In this document: positions 45,027 to 57,813 of the stretch, piece by piece
Layout of the letters: every line of letters starts with the position of its first letter
Numbering within the stretch: position 1 is the stretch's first letter
From: Xanthobacter sp. NM-59
GTDB lineage: Bacteria; Pseudomonadota; Alphaproteobacteria; Rhizobiales; Xanthobacteraceae
DNA: 64,000 nucleotides
Assembly (NCBI RefSeq): GCF_021401125.1
Contig: NZ_JACBFQ010000012.1
Coordinates: 1 to 64,000, forward strand
Direction of reading: 5' to 3'
Notes under the pieces: model-generated
Seen by the model: the letters and a program-made list of their open reading frames with translations, nothing else
Database searches by the model: none
Told to the model about the DNA's origin: nothing
Position numbers and translations under genes: made by a program

Positions 45027-45221
45027 ATGCTGCAATGGTCCATCTATGTCTTCATTCCGCTGGCGCTGGCGGTGGTGGCCGGCGTGCTGTTCCTGGGCCT
45101 TTACAATCTCGCCTCGGGCGGCTCCCCGCGCCGCTCGCAGAAGCTCATGCGGCTGCGGGTGCTGGCCCAGCTCATCGCGGTCGCCCTGGTGGCGGCCACG
45201 GTGTTCGCCATGCACCACTGA
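45027..45221 (+). CDS. Twin-transmembrane HIG1-like small protein
   Basis: 64-residue membrane protein with two helices (SIYVFIPLALAVVAGVLFLG and LRVLAQLIAVALVAATVFAM) joined by a basic loop (GGSPRRSQKLMRLR). The second half with SQKLMRLRVLAQ resembles the hypoxia-induced HIG1/twin-TM proteins common in alphaproteobacteria, often next to a cobalamin adenosyltransferase gene, as here. GGGGAGG precedes the ATG. A role in respiratory complex assembly is known for mitochondrial relatives; here it is inference only. Confidence 0.82.
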   Translation: MLQWSIYVFIPLALAVVAGVLFLGLYNLASGGSPRRSQKLMRLRVLAQLIAVALVAATVFAMHH

Positions 45222-45263
45222 CCGCCCCCTTCCCCAGTTCTCGACCAGAAGGCACCTCCACCC

Positions 45264-45842
45264 ATGGTGAAGCTCAACAAGATCTACACGCGCACCGGCG
45301 ACGACGGCACCACCGGCCTCGGCACCGGCGCGCGGGTACTGAAGTACGACCTCCGGGTGATGGCCTACGGCTCCGTGGACGAAGCTAATGCGGCCGTCGG
45401 CCTCGCCCGGCTGCATCTGGCCGATGCGCCGGCCCTCGATGCCATCCTGAACCGGGTTCAAAATGACCTGTTCGATCTCGGCGCCGACCTGTGCACGCCC
45501 GCGGCGGCGAACGAGGCGCCCGGCGATGCCCTGCGCATCGTGCCGGCCCAGGTGGAGCGCCTGGAAAAGGATATCGACACCCTCAATGCGGAGCTGGCGC
45601 CGCTCACCTCATTCGTGCTGCCCGGCGGCACCCCGGCGGCCGCCCATCTCCACCTCGCCCGCACCATCTGCCGGCGCGCCGAACGCGAGATGGTGGAGCT
45701 GTCCCACAGCGCCGAGGACGCGGTGGGCAAGCCGGCCATCCAGTACATGAACCGCCTGTCCGATTTCCTGTTCGTGGCGAGCCGCTACACCAATGCCCGC
45801 GGCGCCCGCGACGTGCTGTGGGTGCCCGGCGGCGGCCGCTGA
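45264..45842 (+). CDS. pduO: PduO-type cob(I)alamin adenosyltransferase
   Basis: 192-residue ATP:cob(I)alamin adenosyltransferase, which makes coenzyme B12 from reduced cobalamin. Motifs: KIYTRTGDDGTTGLGTG (ATP-binding loop), MAYGSVDEANAAVGLAR, FVLPGGTPAAAHLHLART, RRAEREMVELS and the C-terminal YMNRLSDFLFVASRY. All residues of the PduO active site that I can place are present (Arg in CRRAER, Asp in SVDEAN). It is 42 bases after the HIG1-like gene and followed by a hairpin. Confidence 0.95.
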   Translation: MVKLNKIYTRTGDDGTTGLGTGARVLKYDLRVMAYGSVDEANAAVGLARLHLADAPALDAILNRVQNDLFDLGADLCTPAAANEAPGDALRIVPAQVERLEKDIDTLNAELAPLTSFVLPGGTPAAAHLHLARTICRRAEREMVELSHSAEDAVGKPAIQYMNRLSDFLFVASRYTNARGARDVLWVPGGGR

Positions 45843-45856
45843 GCGCGGCCGACCGG

Positions 45857-45883
45857 AGCTGGCGTGAGGAAGACACGCCAGCT
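45857..45883 (+). terminator. Hairpin terminator candidate after pduO
   Basis: Perfect 10-bp arms (AGCTGGCGTG / CACGCCAGCT) with a 7-base loop, 14 bases after the stop. A second 9-bp hairpin (TTCCCCGTT / AACGGGGAA, 45900-45924) follows. Neither has a T tract. Confidence 0.55.
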
Positions 45884-45977
45884 CAATGAATGAGGACCCT
45901 TCCCCGTTTCCGCGGAACGGGGAAATGCTCTAGCATGCGGGCCTCGCGCCACCGGCCATGACCGCCCCGAGGCCCTC

Positions 45978-46724
45978 ATGTTCGTGCCCATCGCCGACAT
46001 CAACCCCCTGGAACATGTGCGCCGGCCTTACGTCACCTATGCCCTCATCGCGGTGAACGTGCTGGTCTACACGCTGCTGCAGGGGGGCATTTCGGGCCAC
46101 CCGGAGGAAGCCGGCATGGTCTCCTTCGGCGCCATCCCGGCGGTGGTGTCGGGGTTGGCGGTGCTGCCGGAGGGCTTTCTGGCGCCACCGGCCGACCTGA
46201 CCCTCGTGACCTACATGTTCCTGCACGGCAGCTGGCTGCACCTCATCGGCAACATGGCCTTCCTGTGGGTGTTCGCCGACAATGTGGAGGACGCCCTGGG
46301 CCACCTGCGCTTCCTCCTCTTCTACCTGCTGTGCGGGGTGGCGGCGGCCATCGCCCATGTGGTCGTCCAGCCGGAGGCGGAAGGGCCGCTGGTGGGCGCC
46401 TCGGGCGCGGTGGCCGGGGTCATCGCCGCCTATCTGGTGCTGCACCCCAACGTCCGGCTGTGGGCGCTCGTCTTCATGAAGGTGCCGTTGAAGGTGCCGG
46501 CCTATCTCATCATCGGGGTCTGGCTGGCGGTGCAGATCTGGCAGGTTGTCATGGCCCGCGAGGGGGAAACCGCATGGGTCGCGCACCTCGGCGGCTTCCT
46601 GGCGGGCGGGGTGCTGGTGCTGGTGATGCGCCGGCCCGGCGTCGCGCTGCTTGATCCCGATCCATCCGGCGCGCCCTCGGTGCGCGGAGAGGACAAGGCC
46701 CGGGGCGATTTTCGCCAGCGTTGA
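45978..46724 (+). CDS. Rhomboid-family intramembrane serine protease
   Basis: 248 residues with six predicted helices. Active-site Ser in LVGASGAVAGVIAAY (GxSG), catalytic His in WVAHLGGFLAGGVL, and the conserved HGSWLHLIGNMAFLWVFADNV block with the Asn-Met of the oxyanion region. The N-terminus (MFVPIADINPLEHVRRPYVTY) is cytoplasmic as in many alphaproteobacterial rhomboids. The C-terminal ~25 residues are polar. It cleaves membrane-spanning substrates, which cannot be predicted here. It is followed by etfB after 135 bases. Confidence 0.93.
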   Translation: MFVPIADINPLEHVRRPYVTYALIAVNVLVYTLLQGGISGHPEEAGMVSFGAIPAVVSGLAVLPEGFLAPPADLTLVTYMFLHGSWLHLIGNMAFLWVFADNVEDALGHLRFLLFYLLCGVAAAIAHVVVQPEAEGPLVGASGAVAGVIAAYLVLHPNVRLWALVFMKVPLKVPAYLIIGVWLAVQIWQVVMAREGETAWVAHLGGFLAGGVLVLVMRRPGVALLDPDPSGAPSVRGEDKARGDFRQR

Positions 46725-46859
46725 CACGGTTTCGGGCCCCTCCTACGTTGCCCGCCCCAAGGTTTGCTGCAATGCAGGGAACCCGAAGGAAGGAGGAGCC
46801 TCCGGCGCGGCTCGCGCGCGCTCGGGACCTCCATGGTGTTAGACGGGGAGCACGCCTTT

Positions 46860-47609
46860 ATGAAGATCTTGGTGCCCGTGAAGCGGGTGGTGGACTACAA
46901 CGTCAAGGTGCGGGTGAAATCGGACGGCTCGGGCGTCGAGCTGGCCAATATCAAGATGTCGATGAACCCGTTCGACGAAATCGCCGTGGAAGAAGCCCTG
47001 CGGCTGAAGGAAGCCGGCAAGGCGACCGAGGTGGTGGCCGTTTCCATCGGCCCGGCCCAGGCCTCCGAAACCCTGCGGACAGCTCTCGCCATGGGCGCCG
47101 ACCGCGGCATCCTGGTGAAGACCGATTCCGCGGTGGAACCCCTCGCCGTCGCCAAGATCCTGAAGGGCGTGGTGGGCGAAGAGGCCCCCGGCCTCGTGAT
47201 TCTCGGCAAGCAGGCCATCGACGACGACTGCAACCAGACCGGCCAGATGCTCGCGGCCCTGCTCGGCTGGCCGCAGGGGACCTTCGCCTCGAAGGTGGTC
47301 GTGGAAGACGGCGGCTTCGCCATCACCCGTGAGATCGACGGCGGCCTCCAGACCATCAAGCTGAAGGGCCCGGCCATCGTCACCACCGACCTGCGCCTCA
47401 ATGAGCCGCGCTATGCGTCGCTGCCCAACATCATGAAGGCCAAGAAGAAGCCCATCGCCGACAAGACCCCGGCGGACTACGGCGTCGACGTGGCGCCGCG
47501 CCTCCAGGTGCTGAAGACCGCCGAGCCGGCCGGCCGCAAGGCAGGCGTGAAGGTGGCCTCGGTGGCCGAACTGGTGGCGAAGCTCAAGGACGAGGCGGGG
47601 GTGATCTGA
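46860..47609 (+). CDS. etfB: Electron transfer flavoprotein beta subunit
   Basis: 249-residue subunit that binds AMP and, with EtfA, carries electrons from acyl-CoA and other dehydrogenases to ETF:quinone oxidoreductase. Start [19 protein letters not shown]; core features [49 protein letters not shown] and [34 protein letters not shown]. The final region ([19 protein letters not shown]) matches the family. ATG 46860 follows a GGGGAG sequence; in-frame codons upstream are ignored. Overlaps etfA by one base. Confidence 0.97.
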   Translation: MKILVPVKRVVDYNVKVRVKSDGSGVELANIKMSMNPFDEIAVEEALRLKEAGKATEVVAVSIGPAQASETLRTALAMGADRGILVKTDSAVEPLAVAKILKGVVGEEAPGLVILGKQAIDDDCNQTGQMLAALLGWPQGTFASKVVVEDGGFAITREIDGGLQTIKLKGPAIVTTDLRLNEPRYASLPNIMKAKKKPIADKTPADYGVDVAPRLQVLKTAEPAGRKAGVKVASVAELVAKLKDEAGVI

Positions 47610-48553
47610 TGGCGACTTTGCTTCTGGCGGAACACGACAATACCGCTCTCAACGGCGTCACCGCCAAGGCCCTGACCGCGGCCCTGGCCCTGGGCGCGCC
47701 GGTGGACGTGCTGGTGGCCGGCAAGGATGCCAAGGCCGCTGCCGAGGCCGCCGCCAAGCTCACCGGCGTCAACAAGGTGCTGCTGGCCGACGACGCGCTC
47801 TATGCGCACCGCCTGGCCGAGCCGCTGGCCGCGCTCATCGTGGCGCTCGCCCCCGGCTATGACGCCATCGTCGGCCCCTCCACCGCCATGGTGAAGAATG
47901 TGCTGCCCCGCGTCGCGGCCCTGCTCGACGTGATGCAGATCTCGGACATCATCAAGGTGGACGGCGCCGACACGTTCGAGCGTCCCATCTATGCGGGCAA
48001 CGCCATCCAGACCGTGAAGTCGACCGACGCCAAGAAGGTCATCACGGTGCGCACCGCCTCCTTCGCCGCCACCGCCGAAGGCGGCTCGGCGCCGATCGAG
48101 GCCGCTGCCGTGGCCGCGGATCCCGCGCTCTCCACCTTCGTGGAAGAGGCCATCGCCGCTTCCGACCGCCCCGAGCTGACCGCCGCGAAGATCATCGTGT
48201 CGGGCGGCCGCGCGGTGGGTTCGCGCGAGAAGTTCGCCGAGCTGATCGAGCCGCTGGCGGACGAGCTGGGCGCGGCTGTCGGCGCTTCGCGCGCCGCGGT
48301 GGACGCGGGCTACGCCCCCAACGACTGGCAGGTGGGCCAGACCGGCAAGGTCGTCGCCCCCGAGCTCTATGTGGCGCTCGGCATTTCCGGCGCCATCCAG
48401 CACCTGGCCGGCATGAAGGACTCCAAGGTCATCGTTGCCGTCAACAAGGATGAGGAAGCCCCCATCTTCCAGGTGGCCGACTATGGTCTCGTGGGTGACA
48501 TCTTCACCGTGGTACCAGAGCTGAAGGCCGAGATCGCCAAGGTGAAGGGCTGA
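47609..48553 (+). CDS. etfA: Electron transfer flavoprotein alpha subunit
   Basis: 314-residue FAD-binding subunit. The C-terminal FAD domain has the signature [33 protein letters not shown] (in parts: [33 protein letters not shown]). The N-terminal domain has [21 protein letters not shown] and [19 protein letters not shown]. The start overlaps the etfB stop as TGATGG. It works with the acyl-CoA and other dehydrogenases; hbd lies 214 bases downstream. Confidence 0.97.
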   Translation: MATLLLAEHDNTALNGVTAKALTAALALGAPVDVLVAGKDAKAAAEAAAKLTGVNKVLLADDALYAHRLAEPLAALIVALAPGYDAIVGPSTAMVKNVLPRVAALLDVMQISDIIKVDGADTFERPIYAGNAIQTVKSTDAKKVITVRTASFAATAEGGSAPIEAAAVAADPALSTFVEEAIAASDRPELTAAKIIVSGGRAVGSREKFAELIEPLADELGAAVGASRAAVDAGYAPNDWQVGQTGKVVAPELYVALGISGAIQHLAGMKDSKVIVAVNKDEEAPIFQVADYGLVGDIFTVVPELKAEIAKVKG

Positions 48554-48643
48554 TCGCCCAAGGTCCCGACCTGGTTCCGCCGCCCGCCGGCGGGACCTTA
48601 GGCCGCCGGGCTCGCAAGGGTTCCGCCGGGACATGACGACAAG

Positions 48644-48674
48644 GAGCACGAGGGCGCCGGAGCCCCTCGTGCTC
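48644..48674 (+). terminator. Hairpin after etfA
   Basis: Perfect 11-bp arms (GAGCACGAGGG / CCCTCGTGCTC) with a 9-base loop. A second inverted repeat (AAGGTCCCG / CGGGACCTT) surrounds 48560-48599. Neither has a T run. Confidence 0.5.
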
Positions 48675-48766
48675 GGAAGGAACATCACGGCCGCAGCGGT
48701 GCCCCCCGCGCTGCCATCCTCATCCGGGTGCCGTCCCGCCGGCCCCTCATGCGAAATGAGAGAATC

Positions 48767-49648
48767 ATGCCGATCGAGATCAAGAAGGTCGGGGTTATCG
48801 GCGCCGGCCAGATGGGCAACGGCATCGCTCACGTGTGCGCCCTCGCCGGCTACGACGTGTTCCTCAGCGACGCCGATCCCGAACGCTGCCGCGCCGGCAT
48901 CGCCACTATCAACGGCAACATGGCCCGTCAGGTGTCCAAGGGCACCATCACCGAGGACGCCCGCCAGGCCGCGCTCGCGCGCATCTCCGTCGCCCCCGCG
49001 ACCGAGGACCTCTCTCCCTGCGACATGGTGATCGAATCGGCCACCGAGCGCGAGGAGGTGAAGCGCAAGATCTTCACCGGCCTGTGCGCCGTGCTGCGCC
49101 CCGAGGCGCTGCTGGCCTCCAACACCTCATCCATCTCCATCACGCGCCTCGCCGCCGCCACCGACCGGCCGGAGCGCTTCATCGGCATTCACTTCATGAA
49201 TCCGGTGCCGCTGATGGAGCTGGTGGAACTGGTGCGCGGCATCGCCACCGACGACGAGACCTTCGACGTGGCGAAGGGGTTCGTCTCCAGCCTCCACAAG
49301 ACCTATGCGGTGGCGGAAGACTTCCCGGCCTTCATCGTCAACCGCATCCTGCTGCCCATGATCAACGAGGCCATCTATACCCTCTATGAGGGCGTGGGCT
49401 CGGTGGACGCCATCGACAAGGCCATGCGGCTCGGCGCCAACCATCCCATGGGCCCGCTGCAGCTGGCGGACTTCATCGGCCTCGACACCTGCCTTGCCAT
49501 CATGCAGGTGCTGCACGAAGGCTTGGCCGATTCCAAGTACCGCCCCTGCCCGCTGCTGGTGAAGTATGTCGAGGCCGGCTGGCTCGGCCGCAAGACCAAG
49601 CGCGGCTTCTACGACTATCGCGGCGAAAAGCCCGTCCCCACCCGCTGA
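48767..49648 (+). CDS. hbd: 3-hydroxybutyryl-CoA dehydrogenase
   Basis: 293-residue NAD(P)-dependent dehydrogenase interconverting acetoacetyl-CoA and 3-hydroxybutyryl-CoA. Rossmann motif VGVIGAGQMGNGIAHVCALAG, substrate/catalytic segment ASNTSSISITRLAAATDRPERFIGIHFMNPVP (in parts: SNTSSISITR, GIHFMNPVPLMELVE, with the catalytic His) and NRILLPMINEAIYTLYEGVGS. C-terminal domain: ANHPMGPLQLADFIGLDTCL. ATG 48767 is chosen over an in-frame ATG 39 bases upstream, which lacks similarity. With etfBA it fits short-chain acyl-CoA or PHB metabolism. A terminator follows. Confidence 0.96.
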   Translation: MPIEIKKVGVIGAGQMGNGIAHVCALAGYDVFLSDADPERCRAGIATINGNMARQVSKGTITEDARQAALARISVAPATEDLSPCDMVIESATEREEVKRKIFTGLCAVLRPEALLASNTSSISITRLAAATDRPERFIGIHFMNPVPLMELVELVRGIATDDETFDVAKGFVSSLHKTYAVAEDFPAFIVNRILLPMINEAIYTLYEGVGSVDAIDKAMRLGANHPMGPLQLADFIGLDTCLAIMQVLHEGLADSKYRPCPLLVKYVEAGWLGRKTKRGFYDYRGEKPVPTR

Positions 49649-49670
49649 GCCGTCACCGCTCCAAGGCTCC

Positions 49671-49700
49671 AAAGGCCCGGCCCCGCGCCGGGCCTTTTTC
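49671..49700 (+). terminator. Intrinsic terminator after hbd
   Basis: 11-bp perfect stem (AAAGGCCCGGC / GCCGGGCCTTT) with a 5-base loop and following TTTTTC. Confidence 0.9.
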
Positions 49701-49735
49701 GTTCTGAGGCTCCGTCCCGGCGGGTGCCGCCTGTG

Positions 49736-49795
49736 CTCCTGAGCACCCTTGCTCCCAAGCACCCGCTCCCAAGCACCCGCTCCCAAGCACCCTTG
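49736..49795. repeat. 14-bp tandem repeat (about four copies)
   Basis: Units of GCTCCCAAGCACCC start at 49751, 49765 and 49779, preceded by a diverged copy near 49735. It lies in the 476-base gene-free stretch (49649-50124) between hbd and the sensor kinase gene; the rest of that stretch shows nothing I can identify beyond the terminator. Confidence 0.8.
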
Positions 49796-50124
49796 CCTCG
49801 CGGCGCCGCTCGTCCCCGGCAGGCGCCCCTGCCACAGGCAGGAAGCCGCGAGGGCCCTGGCCCCGCGCCGGGAAAGGCCAGCAGCCTGGGCGGCGACGGC
49901 AATCTGCCAGCCTGCGGCTGGATCGGCTGTACCCGGAGGAGCGAAGCTGCAACCTCATACGGGCAGACTTGTGGATGTTCCTCCGGGGCGCCCCGGCCAG
50001 GGCCGTGCGGCTTCACGGCCACAGCGGCACATCCCGGCCCTGCGGCCTCCTCGCAGCTTCGACGTCCGGGGCGCTTCCGCGCGAGGCGGGAATCCGTTCG
50101 CTCGGAAGCGCGGGAAAGCAACGG

Positions 50125-51465
50125 CTAGGCCGGGCCGTGATTCCCCGTCTCCGGTGCCACTGCCGGCAGCTCCGCCCGCTGGAGAAGGCCGCCGCCGGGG
50201 CGGTTGACCAGGGTGAGCTTTCCGCCGTGACGACCCAAAATCTCGTTGGCGATGGCAAGGCCCAGCCCCGCCCCCGGAATCTTGGTCTGGCGGGCGGGAT
50301 CCACCCGAAAGAAGGGCTCGAACACCTGCCCCATGAGCGCCTCGGGAATGCCCGGGCCGTCATCCTCGATGGTGAGCACGGCCCGCATGGCGCCACCGGT
50401 GGGCGCGCCATCGCAGCGCACCGCCACCCGCGCGCCGCCGCCATGGGTGGCGGCATTGACGACCAGGTTGCGCACCGCGCGCTTCAGCGAGAGCGGACGC
50501 CCCGGCACCAGCACGGGCTCTACCCCCAGGAGCGCCACGGTGCCGCCCGTCTCCGCCACTTCCCTCACCACCTCCTGCACCATCAGGTCGAGGCGCACGG
50601 GCTCGCCCGGCCCGGCCTCCACCTCCTCCCGCACGAGGCGGATGGCGCTGTCGGCGATGCGATCCAGCTCGGCGAGGTCGGAAAGCCATTGGGCCCGCTC
50701 CTCGTCATCGGGGATGAACTCGGCACGCAGCCGCATGCGGGTGAGCGGCGTGCGCAGATCGTGGGCGGCGCCGGCGACGATGCGCATGCGACTGTCCATG
50801 GCCGCCTTGAGGCGCGCGGAGAGGCGGTTGATGGCGGCGGCCGCCGCCCTCACCTCCTCCGGCCCCTCCTCGGGCAGCACCGGCGGCTCGCCATTGGGGC
50901 CGATCTGGGCCGCCGCCTCCTCGATGAGGGACAACGGCTTCATGAGCCGGCGCATGACAAACAGCACCACCAGGGTGATGCCGGCCACCATCAGCACGAA
51001 CCAGGTGGCAAGGTTGAGCGTCCAGCCGGCGCGCCCGGGCGCGCCCGGAGGCGGCGGCGGCAGGGGGCCATAGAGATTGGCCCGCGTCACCAGCCAGCGG
51101 CCGTCGGGCAGGTGCAGGGCCGCCATCGGCGCCATTTCCCCGGGCACGTTCAGCACCTCGACGGGATAGAAGATGCCGAGCCGTGCCAGGGCTTCCCGAA
51201 GCTGATTGGTGGCAAACGGGTTGAGGTCCCCGGCCGGCGGGCTGCCGCGAAAGCCCATTCCGCTCGTTCCGGCCGTCTCCCCGGCATGGGGTGCCTTGGT
51301 GGCCAGCGCCACCACGAAGGCAATGTGCTCCGCCGCGTCGTCGGCCACATGGGGCGGCGGGCCGCCCGGAGCCGTGAGGAAGAAGGAGGCGACGTTGGCG
51401 AACGCCACCACCAGCACCATGGCCACCACAAGAAGCGCCGTGACCTGCGCGCGCAGGCTCTTCAT
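50125..51465 (-). CDS. Sensor histidine kinase (EnvZ-like)
   Basis: 446-residue membrane sensor kinase. An N-terminal TM helix (VTALLVVAMVLVVAFANVASFFL), a periplasmic loop of ~120 residues rich in Pro/Gly (LYGPLPPPPPGAPGRAG) and a second helix (TWFVLMVAGITLVVLFVM) precede a HAMP-like linker. The HisKA helix is VAGAAHDLRTPLTRMRLRAEF (phosphoacceptor His), with N box RNLVVNAATHG, G1 EDDGPGIPEA and G2 GAGLGLAIANEI in the HATPase. It overlaps the response regulator gene by 4 bases. The periplasmic Pro-rich loop resembles the divergent Spy-like protein's own Pro-rich tail, suggesting the two may interact (inference). Confidence 0.92.
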   Translation of the reverse strand: MKSLRAQVTALLVVAMVLVVAFANVASFFLTAPGGPPPHVADDAAEHIAFVVALATKAPHAGETAGTSGMGFRGSPPAGDLNPFATNQLREALARLGIFYPVEVLNVPGEMAPMAALHLPDGRWLVTRANLYGPLPPPPPGAPGRAGWTLNLATWFVLMVAGITLVVLFVMRRLMKPLSLIEEAAAQIGPNGEPPVLPEEGPEEVRAAAAAINRLSARLKAAMDSRMRIVAGAAHDLRTPLTRMRLRAEFIPDDEERAQWLSDLAELDRIADSAIRLVREEVEAGPGEPVRLDLMVQEVVREVAETGGTVALLGVEPVLVPGRPLSLKRAVRNLVVNAATHGGGARVAVRCDGAPTGGAMRAVLTIEDDGPGIPEALMGQVFEPFFRVDPARQTKIPGAGLGLAIANEILGRHGGKLTLVNRPGGGLLQRAELPAVAPETGNHGPA

Positions 51466-52193
51466 GACGCTTCCTCGGTCTCCACCCGCACCGCCAGCTG
51501 GTAGCCGCCATTCCGCAGGGTCTTGAGGATCTGGTAATTGCCCTGGTCACCCAGCTTGCGGCGCAGCCGGCTCACCAGCACATCCACCGAACGGTCGAAG
51601 GGCCCGGCCTCCCGCCCCTTGGTGATGTCCAGCAGCTGGTCACGCGAGAGGATGCGGCCCGGGCGCTCCAGGAACGCCATCAGGAGGTCGAACTCGGCCC
51701 CGGTCAGGGTCACCTCGCTGCCATCCTCGGCGGTGACGCGGCGCAGATCCGGCTCGGCGCGAAAGCCGGCGAATCGGAAACTGGCAGGCATTGACTGCTG
51801 CTCCCCCCCGCTCGGCGCCACGCGCCGCAGCACGGCTCGGATGCGCGCCACCAGCTCGCGCGGGTTGAACGGCTTGCCGAGATAGTCGTCGGCGCCGATC
51901 TCAAGGCCGATGATGCGGTCCACATCCTCCTTCAGGGCGGTCAGCAGAATCACCGGCACGTTGGAGGTGGCGCGCAGCTCTCGGCACAGATCCAGGCCGG
52001 AGGCATCCGGCAGCATCAGATCCAGCACCACAAGATCGATTCGCTGGGTGGCAAGCTTCTCGCCCATCTCCCGGCCGTCTCCCGCCGTCGTCACGCGAAA
52101 GCCCTGCCCCACCAGATAACGGCCGAGCAGCTTCCGGATCTCCAGGTCGTCGTCGACGACGAGAACATGCGCACCAATGTCCACGGGCCTCAT
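51462..52193 (-). CDS. OmpR-family response regulator
   Basis: 243 residues. Receiver: HVLVVDDDLEIRKLLGRYL, acceptor Asp in LVVLDLMLPDASGLDL, ILLTALKEDVDR and conserved Lys in DYLGKPFNPREL. The OmpR/PhoB winged HTH has LTGAEFDLLMAFLERPGRILSRDQLL and RSVDVLVSRLRRKLGD. Start ATG 52193 follows AGGAGA; a longer frame upstream runs into the Spy-like gene's region and is rejected. It is the first gene of the pair with the kinase and is divergent from the Spy-like gene at 52393. Confidence 0.94.
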   Translation of the reverse strand: MRPVDIGAHVLVVDDDLEIRKLLGRYLVGQGFRVTTAGDGREMGEKLATQRIDLVVLDLMLPDASGLDLCRELRATSNVPVILLTALKEDVDRIIGLEIGADDYLGKPFNPRELVARIRAVLRRVAPSGGEQQSMPASFRFAGFRAEPDLRRVTAEDGSEVTLTGAEFDLLMAFLERPGRILSRDQLLDITKGREAGPFDRSVDVLVSRLRRKLGDQGNYQILKTLRNGGYQLAVRVETEEAS

Positions 52194-53100
52194 TCTCCTG
52201 TCTCCCCGGACCTTAACCGCCCTCGACCGTTTCCCGGCATCACCGGGTGCAACGCTTCTTTGCCACGAGGCCGCCGGCAACGTTCGCTTACAAATCGGCG
52301 CGCGGCGGACAAATTGGGATACCAGCAGACCTTCGGCAGCAACAGGAGCGGCCCAAGGTGCCTCCATCGCAATCGTCGCAAGGGCGATGGACATGACACC
52401 TCGAACCGTTCGGCTGGCTTTGTTGTCCGGAGTCGCCGTCTGCCTGGCGGGGGCCGCCCTCGCCCAGGGCAGCCCGGCGAAGATCCAGGACCGCCTGCCG
52501 ATGGAGCAATCGGCCAAGTCTGACCGCGCGGTACAGATGGCCGCGCTGGAGGTGCCCTTCGGTGCTCCCCCGCCTGCGGCGCCGGAAGGCCCCCGCTTCG
52601 CGGCCGGCGAGCCGAGATCGCAGGGCCCCGACGCCCGCCGCATGGGTCCTCCGCCCGGGGCCGAGCGCCCGATGGGCCATCCGGGCCGCCGGCCGATGGG
52701 GCCGCCGCCCGGTCCGCGCCCCGACCCGCTCGCCTATGCGCGGGCCCTGGCCGGAGCTGAGGCTGCCATCGGCATCCGCGCCGACCAGCTCGATGCCTGG
52801 CGCGACCTGACCGACGCGCTCCAGGCGAGCGCGCCGCCGCCCGCCCCGTGCCGGCCCCGCCGCCCGGCGCCGGCCTGCCCGCAAGGCACGACGGCCGAAG
52901 GCGGAAATGCCGCCGTGCCGGCTCCCTTCGGCGCCCTGGAGGCGCTTGCCGGGGGGCTGCAGGAACAGGGGCGTGTGGGCGAGCGCATCACGCGGGCCAT
53001 CAGCACCCTGAAGACCAAGCTGACGCCGGAACAGATGGAGCGCCTGGCGCGCATCGAGCCGGCCCTGCTGCCGCCTCCGCCCGGCGGCTTCCCCCCGCCT

Positions 53101-56245
<3,145 letters not shown>

Positions 56246-56256
56246 GGAGAGAAGAC

Positions 56257-56661
56257 ATGCGCATTACCCAAGGAGCCTTCTCCTTCCTGCCCGACCTCAC
56301 CGACGCGCAGATCAAGGCCCAGGTGCAGTATTGCCTGGAGCAGGGTTGGGCGGTTTCGGTGGAATACACGGACGATCCCCATCCCCGGAACAATTACTGG
56401 GAGATGTGGGGCCCGCCCATGTTCGACCTGAAGGACGCGGCCGGCGTGTTCAGCGAGATCGCCGCCTGCCGCAACACCTTCCCCAACCACTATGTGCGGG
56501 TGAATGCCTTCGACTCCAGCCGCGGCTGGGAGACGGTGCGCCTCTCCTTCATCGTCCAGCGGCCGGCCAAGGAAGATGGCTTCCGCCTCGACCGCACCGA
56601 GTGGGAAGGCCGCACCCAGCGCTATGCCCTGCGCCATCGCGCCCAGTTCGAGGCGCGCTGA
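56257..56661 (+). CDS. cbbS: RuBisCO small subunit, form IC
   Basis: 134-residue small subunit of the form IC type (with the C-terminal extension beyond ~110 residues that forms the central-pore beta-hairpins in red-type enzymes). Start [19 protein letters not shown]; conserved [30 protein letters not shown] and [25 protein letters not shown]. It begins 11 bases after cbbL with GGAGAG ahead. It assembles with CbbL as L8S8. Confidence 0.98.
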   Translation: MRITQGAFSFLPDLTDAQIKAQVQYCLEQGWAVSVEYTDDPHPRNNYWEMWGPPMFDLKDAAGVFSEIAACRNTFPNHYVRVNAFDSSRGWETVRLSFIVQRPAKEDGFRLDRTEWEGRTQRYALRHRAQFEAR

Positions 56662-56780
56662 CCTCGAATGACGGCGCCGGCCGCCCGCGTTTGTCTGCCT
56701 TCGCGGGCGGCCCCTGATCCCCTTTCACCGCTTCACCAGCGCGGCTGTTCCCACCGCGCAACTTAGCCGAGGATCGAGTG

Positions 56781-57731
56781 ATGCTGGACGCAACCCTCTC
56801 CGCTCCGCCCGCCGCGTTGCCGGCGCGGGACGCCGACGGCAAGCTCGACCTCGGTGCTCTCTTCACCGAAAGCGAGGTGCCGGAATTCCTGGCCGACCTC
56901 GAAGCCGACCTCATCGGCCTGAAGCCGGTGAAGCGCCGCATCCGCGAGATCGCGGCCCACCTCGTCATCGGCCGCGCGCGGGAGCAACTGGGCCTCACCG
57001 CCGGCGCGCCGACCCTGCACATGACGTTCACGGGCAATCCCGGCACCGGCAAGACCACCGTCGCCCTCAAGATGGCCCAAATCCTCCACCGGCTGGGCTA
57101 TGTGCGGCGCGGACACCTGGTCTCCGTGACGCGTGACGACCTGGTGGGCCAATATATCGGCCACACCGCGCCGAAGACCAAAGAGATCCTGAAGAAGGCC
57201 ATGGGCGGCGTGCTGTTCATCGACGAGGCCTATTATCTCTACCGGCCCGAGAATGAGCGCGATTACGGCCAGGAGGCCATCGAGATCCTGCTGCAGGTGA
57301 TGGAGAACCAGCGCGACGATCTGGTGGTGATCCTTGCCGGCTACAAGGACCGCATGGACCGCTTCTTTGAAAGCAATCCCGGCTTCCGCTCCCGCATCGC
57401 CCACCACATCGACTTCCCCGATTATGAGGATGAAGAGCTGGTGGCCATCGCCCGGTCCATGGCGGACGCCGCCGACTATCGCTTCAGCCCCGAAGCCGAG
57501 CGGGCGCTCGTGGAATATGTGACGGCGCGGCGCGGCCAGCCGAATTTCGCCAACGCCCGTTCCATCCGCAACGCCTTCGATCGCATGCGCCTGCGCCAGT
57601 CGCTGCGCCTGTTCGACACCGCCGGCCTCATCGATCGCGAGGCGCTGGAGACCATCACCGAAGGGGATGTGCGCGCAAGTCGCGTCTTCTCCGGCGGCAT
57701 CGACGCCCCGCGCAGCGCGGCGAGCGTGTAA
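56781..57731 (+). CDS. cbbX: Red-type RuBisCO activase CbbX
   Basis: 316-residue AAA+ protein that removes inhibitory sugar phosphates from red-type RuBisCO by pulling the large-subunit C-terminus. Walker [10 protein letters not shown], Walker [14 protein letters not shown], pore loop region [10 protein letters not shown], sensor [12 protein letters not shown] and Arg finger side [12 protein letters not shown]. Start ATG 56781; GTG 56778 just before is in frame too. It follows cbbS after 119 bases. Confidence 0.97.
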   Translation: MLDATLSAPPAALPARDADGKLDLGALFTESEVPEFLADLEADLIGLKPVKRRIREIAAHLVIGRAREQLGLTAGAPTLHMTFTGNPGTGKTTVALKMAQILHRLGYVRRGHLVSVTRDDLVGQYIGHTAPKTKEILKKAMGGVLFIDEAYYLYRPENERDYGQEAIEILLQVMENQRDDLVVILAGYKDRMDRFFESNPGFRSRIAHHIDFPDYEDEELVAIARSMADAADYRFSPEAERALVEYVTARRGQPNFANARSIRNAFDRMRLRQSLRLFDTAGLIDREALETITEGDVRASRVFSGGIDAPRSAASV

Positions 57732-57813
57732 GACTAAAGTCCGATCTGGATCAAATCAGACGACGGCCCGCCGAACGGGCCGCAAGGGCAAAGCCCTCAG
57801 GGAGACGAACGTC

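Noticed and set aside
49736-49795. CRISPR array
   Set aside because: The 14-bp units touch each other with no spacers, and no cas gene is nearby; it is a simple tandem repeat.
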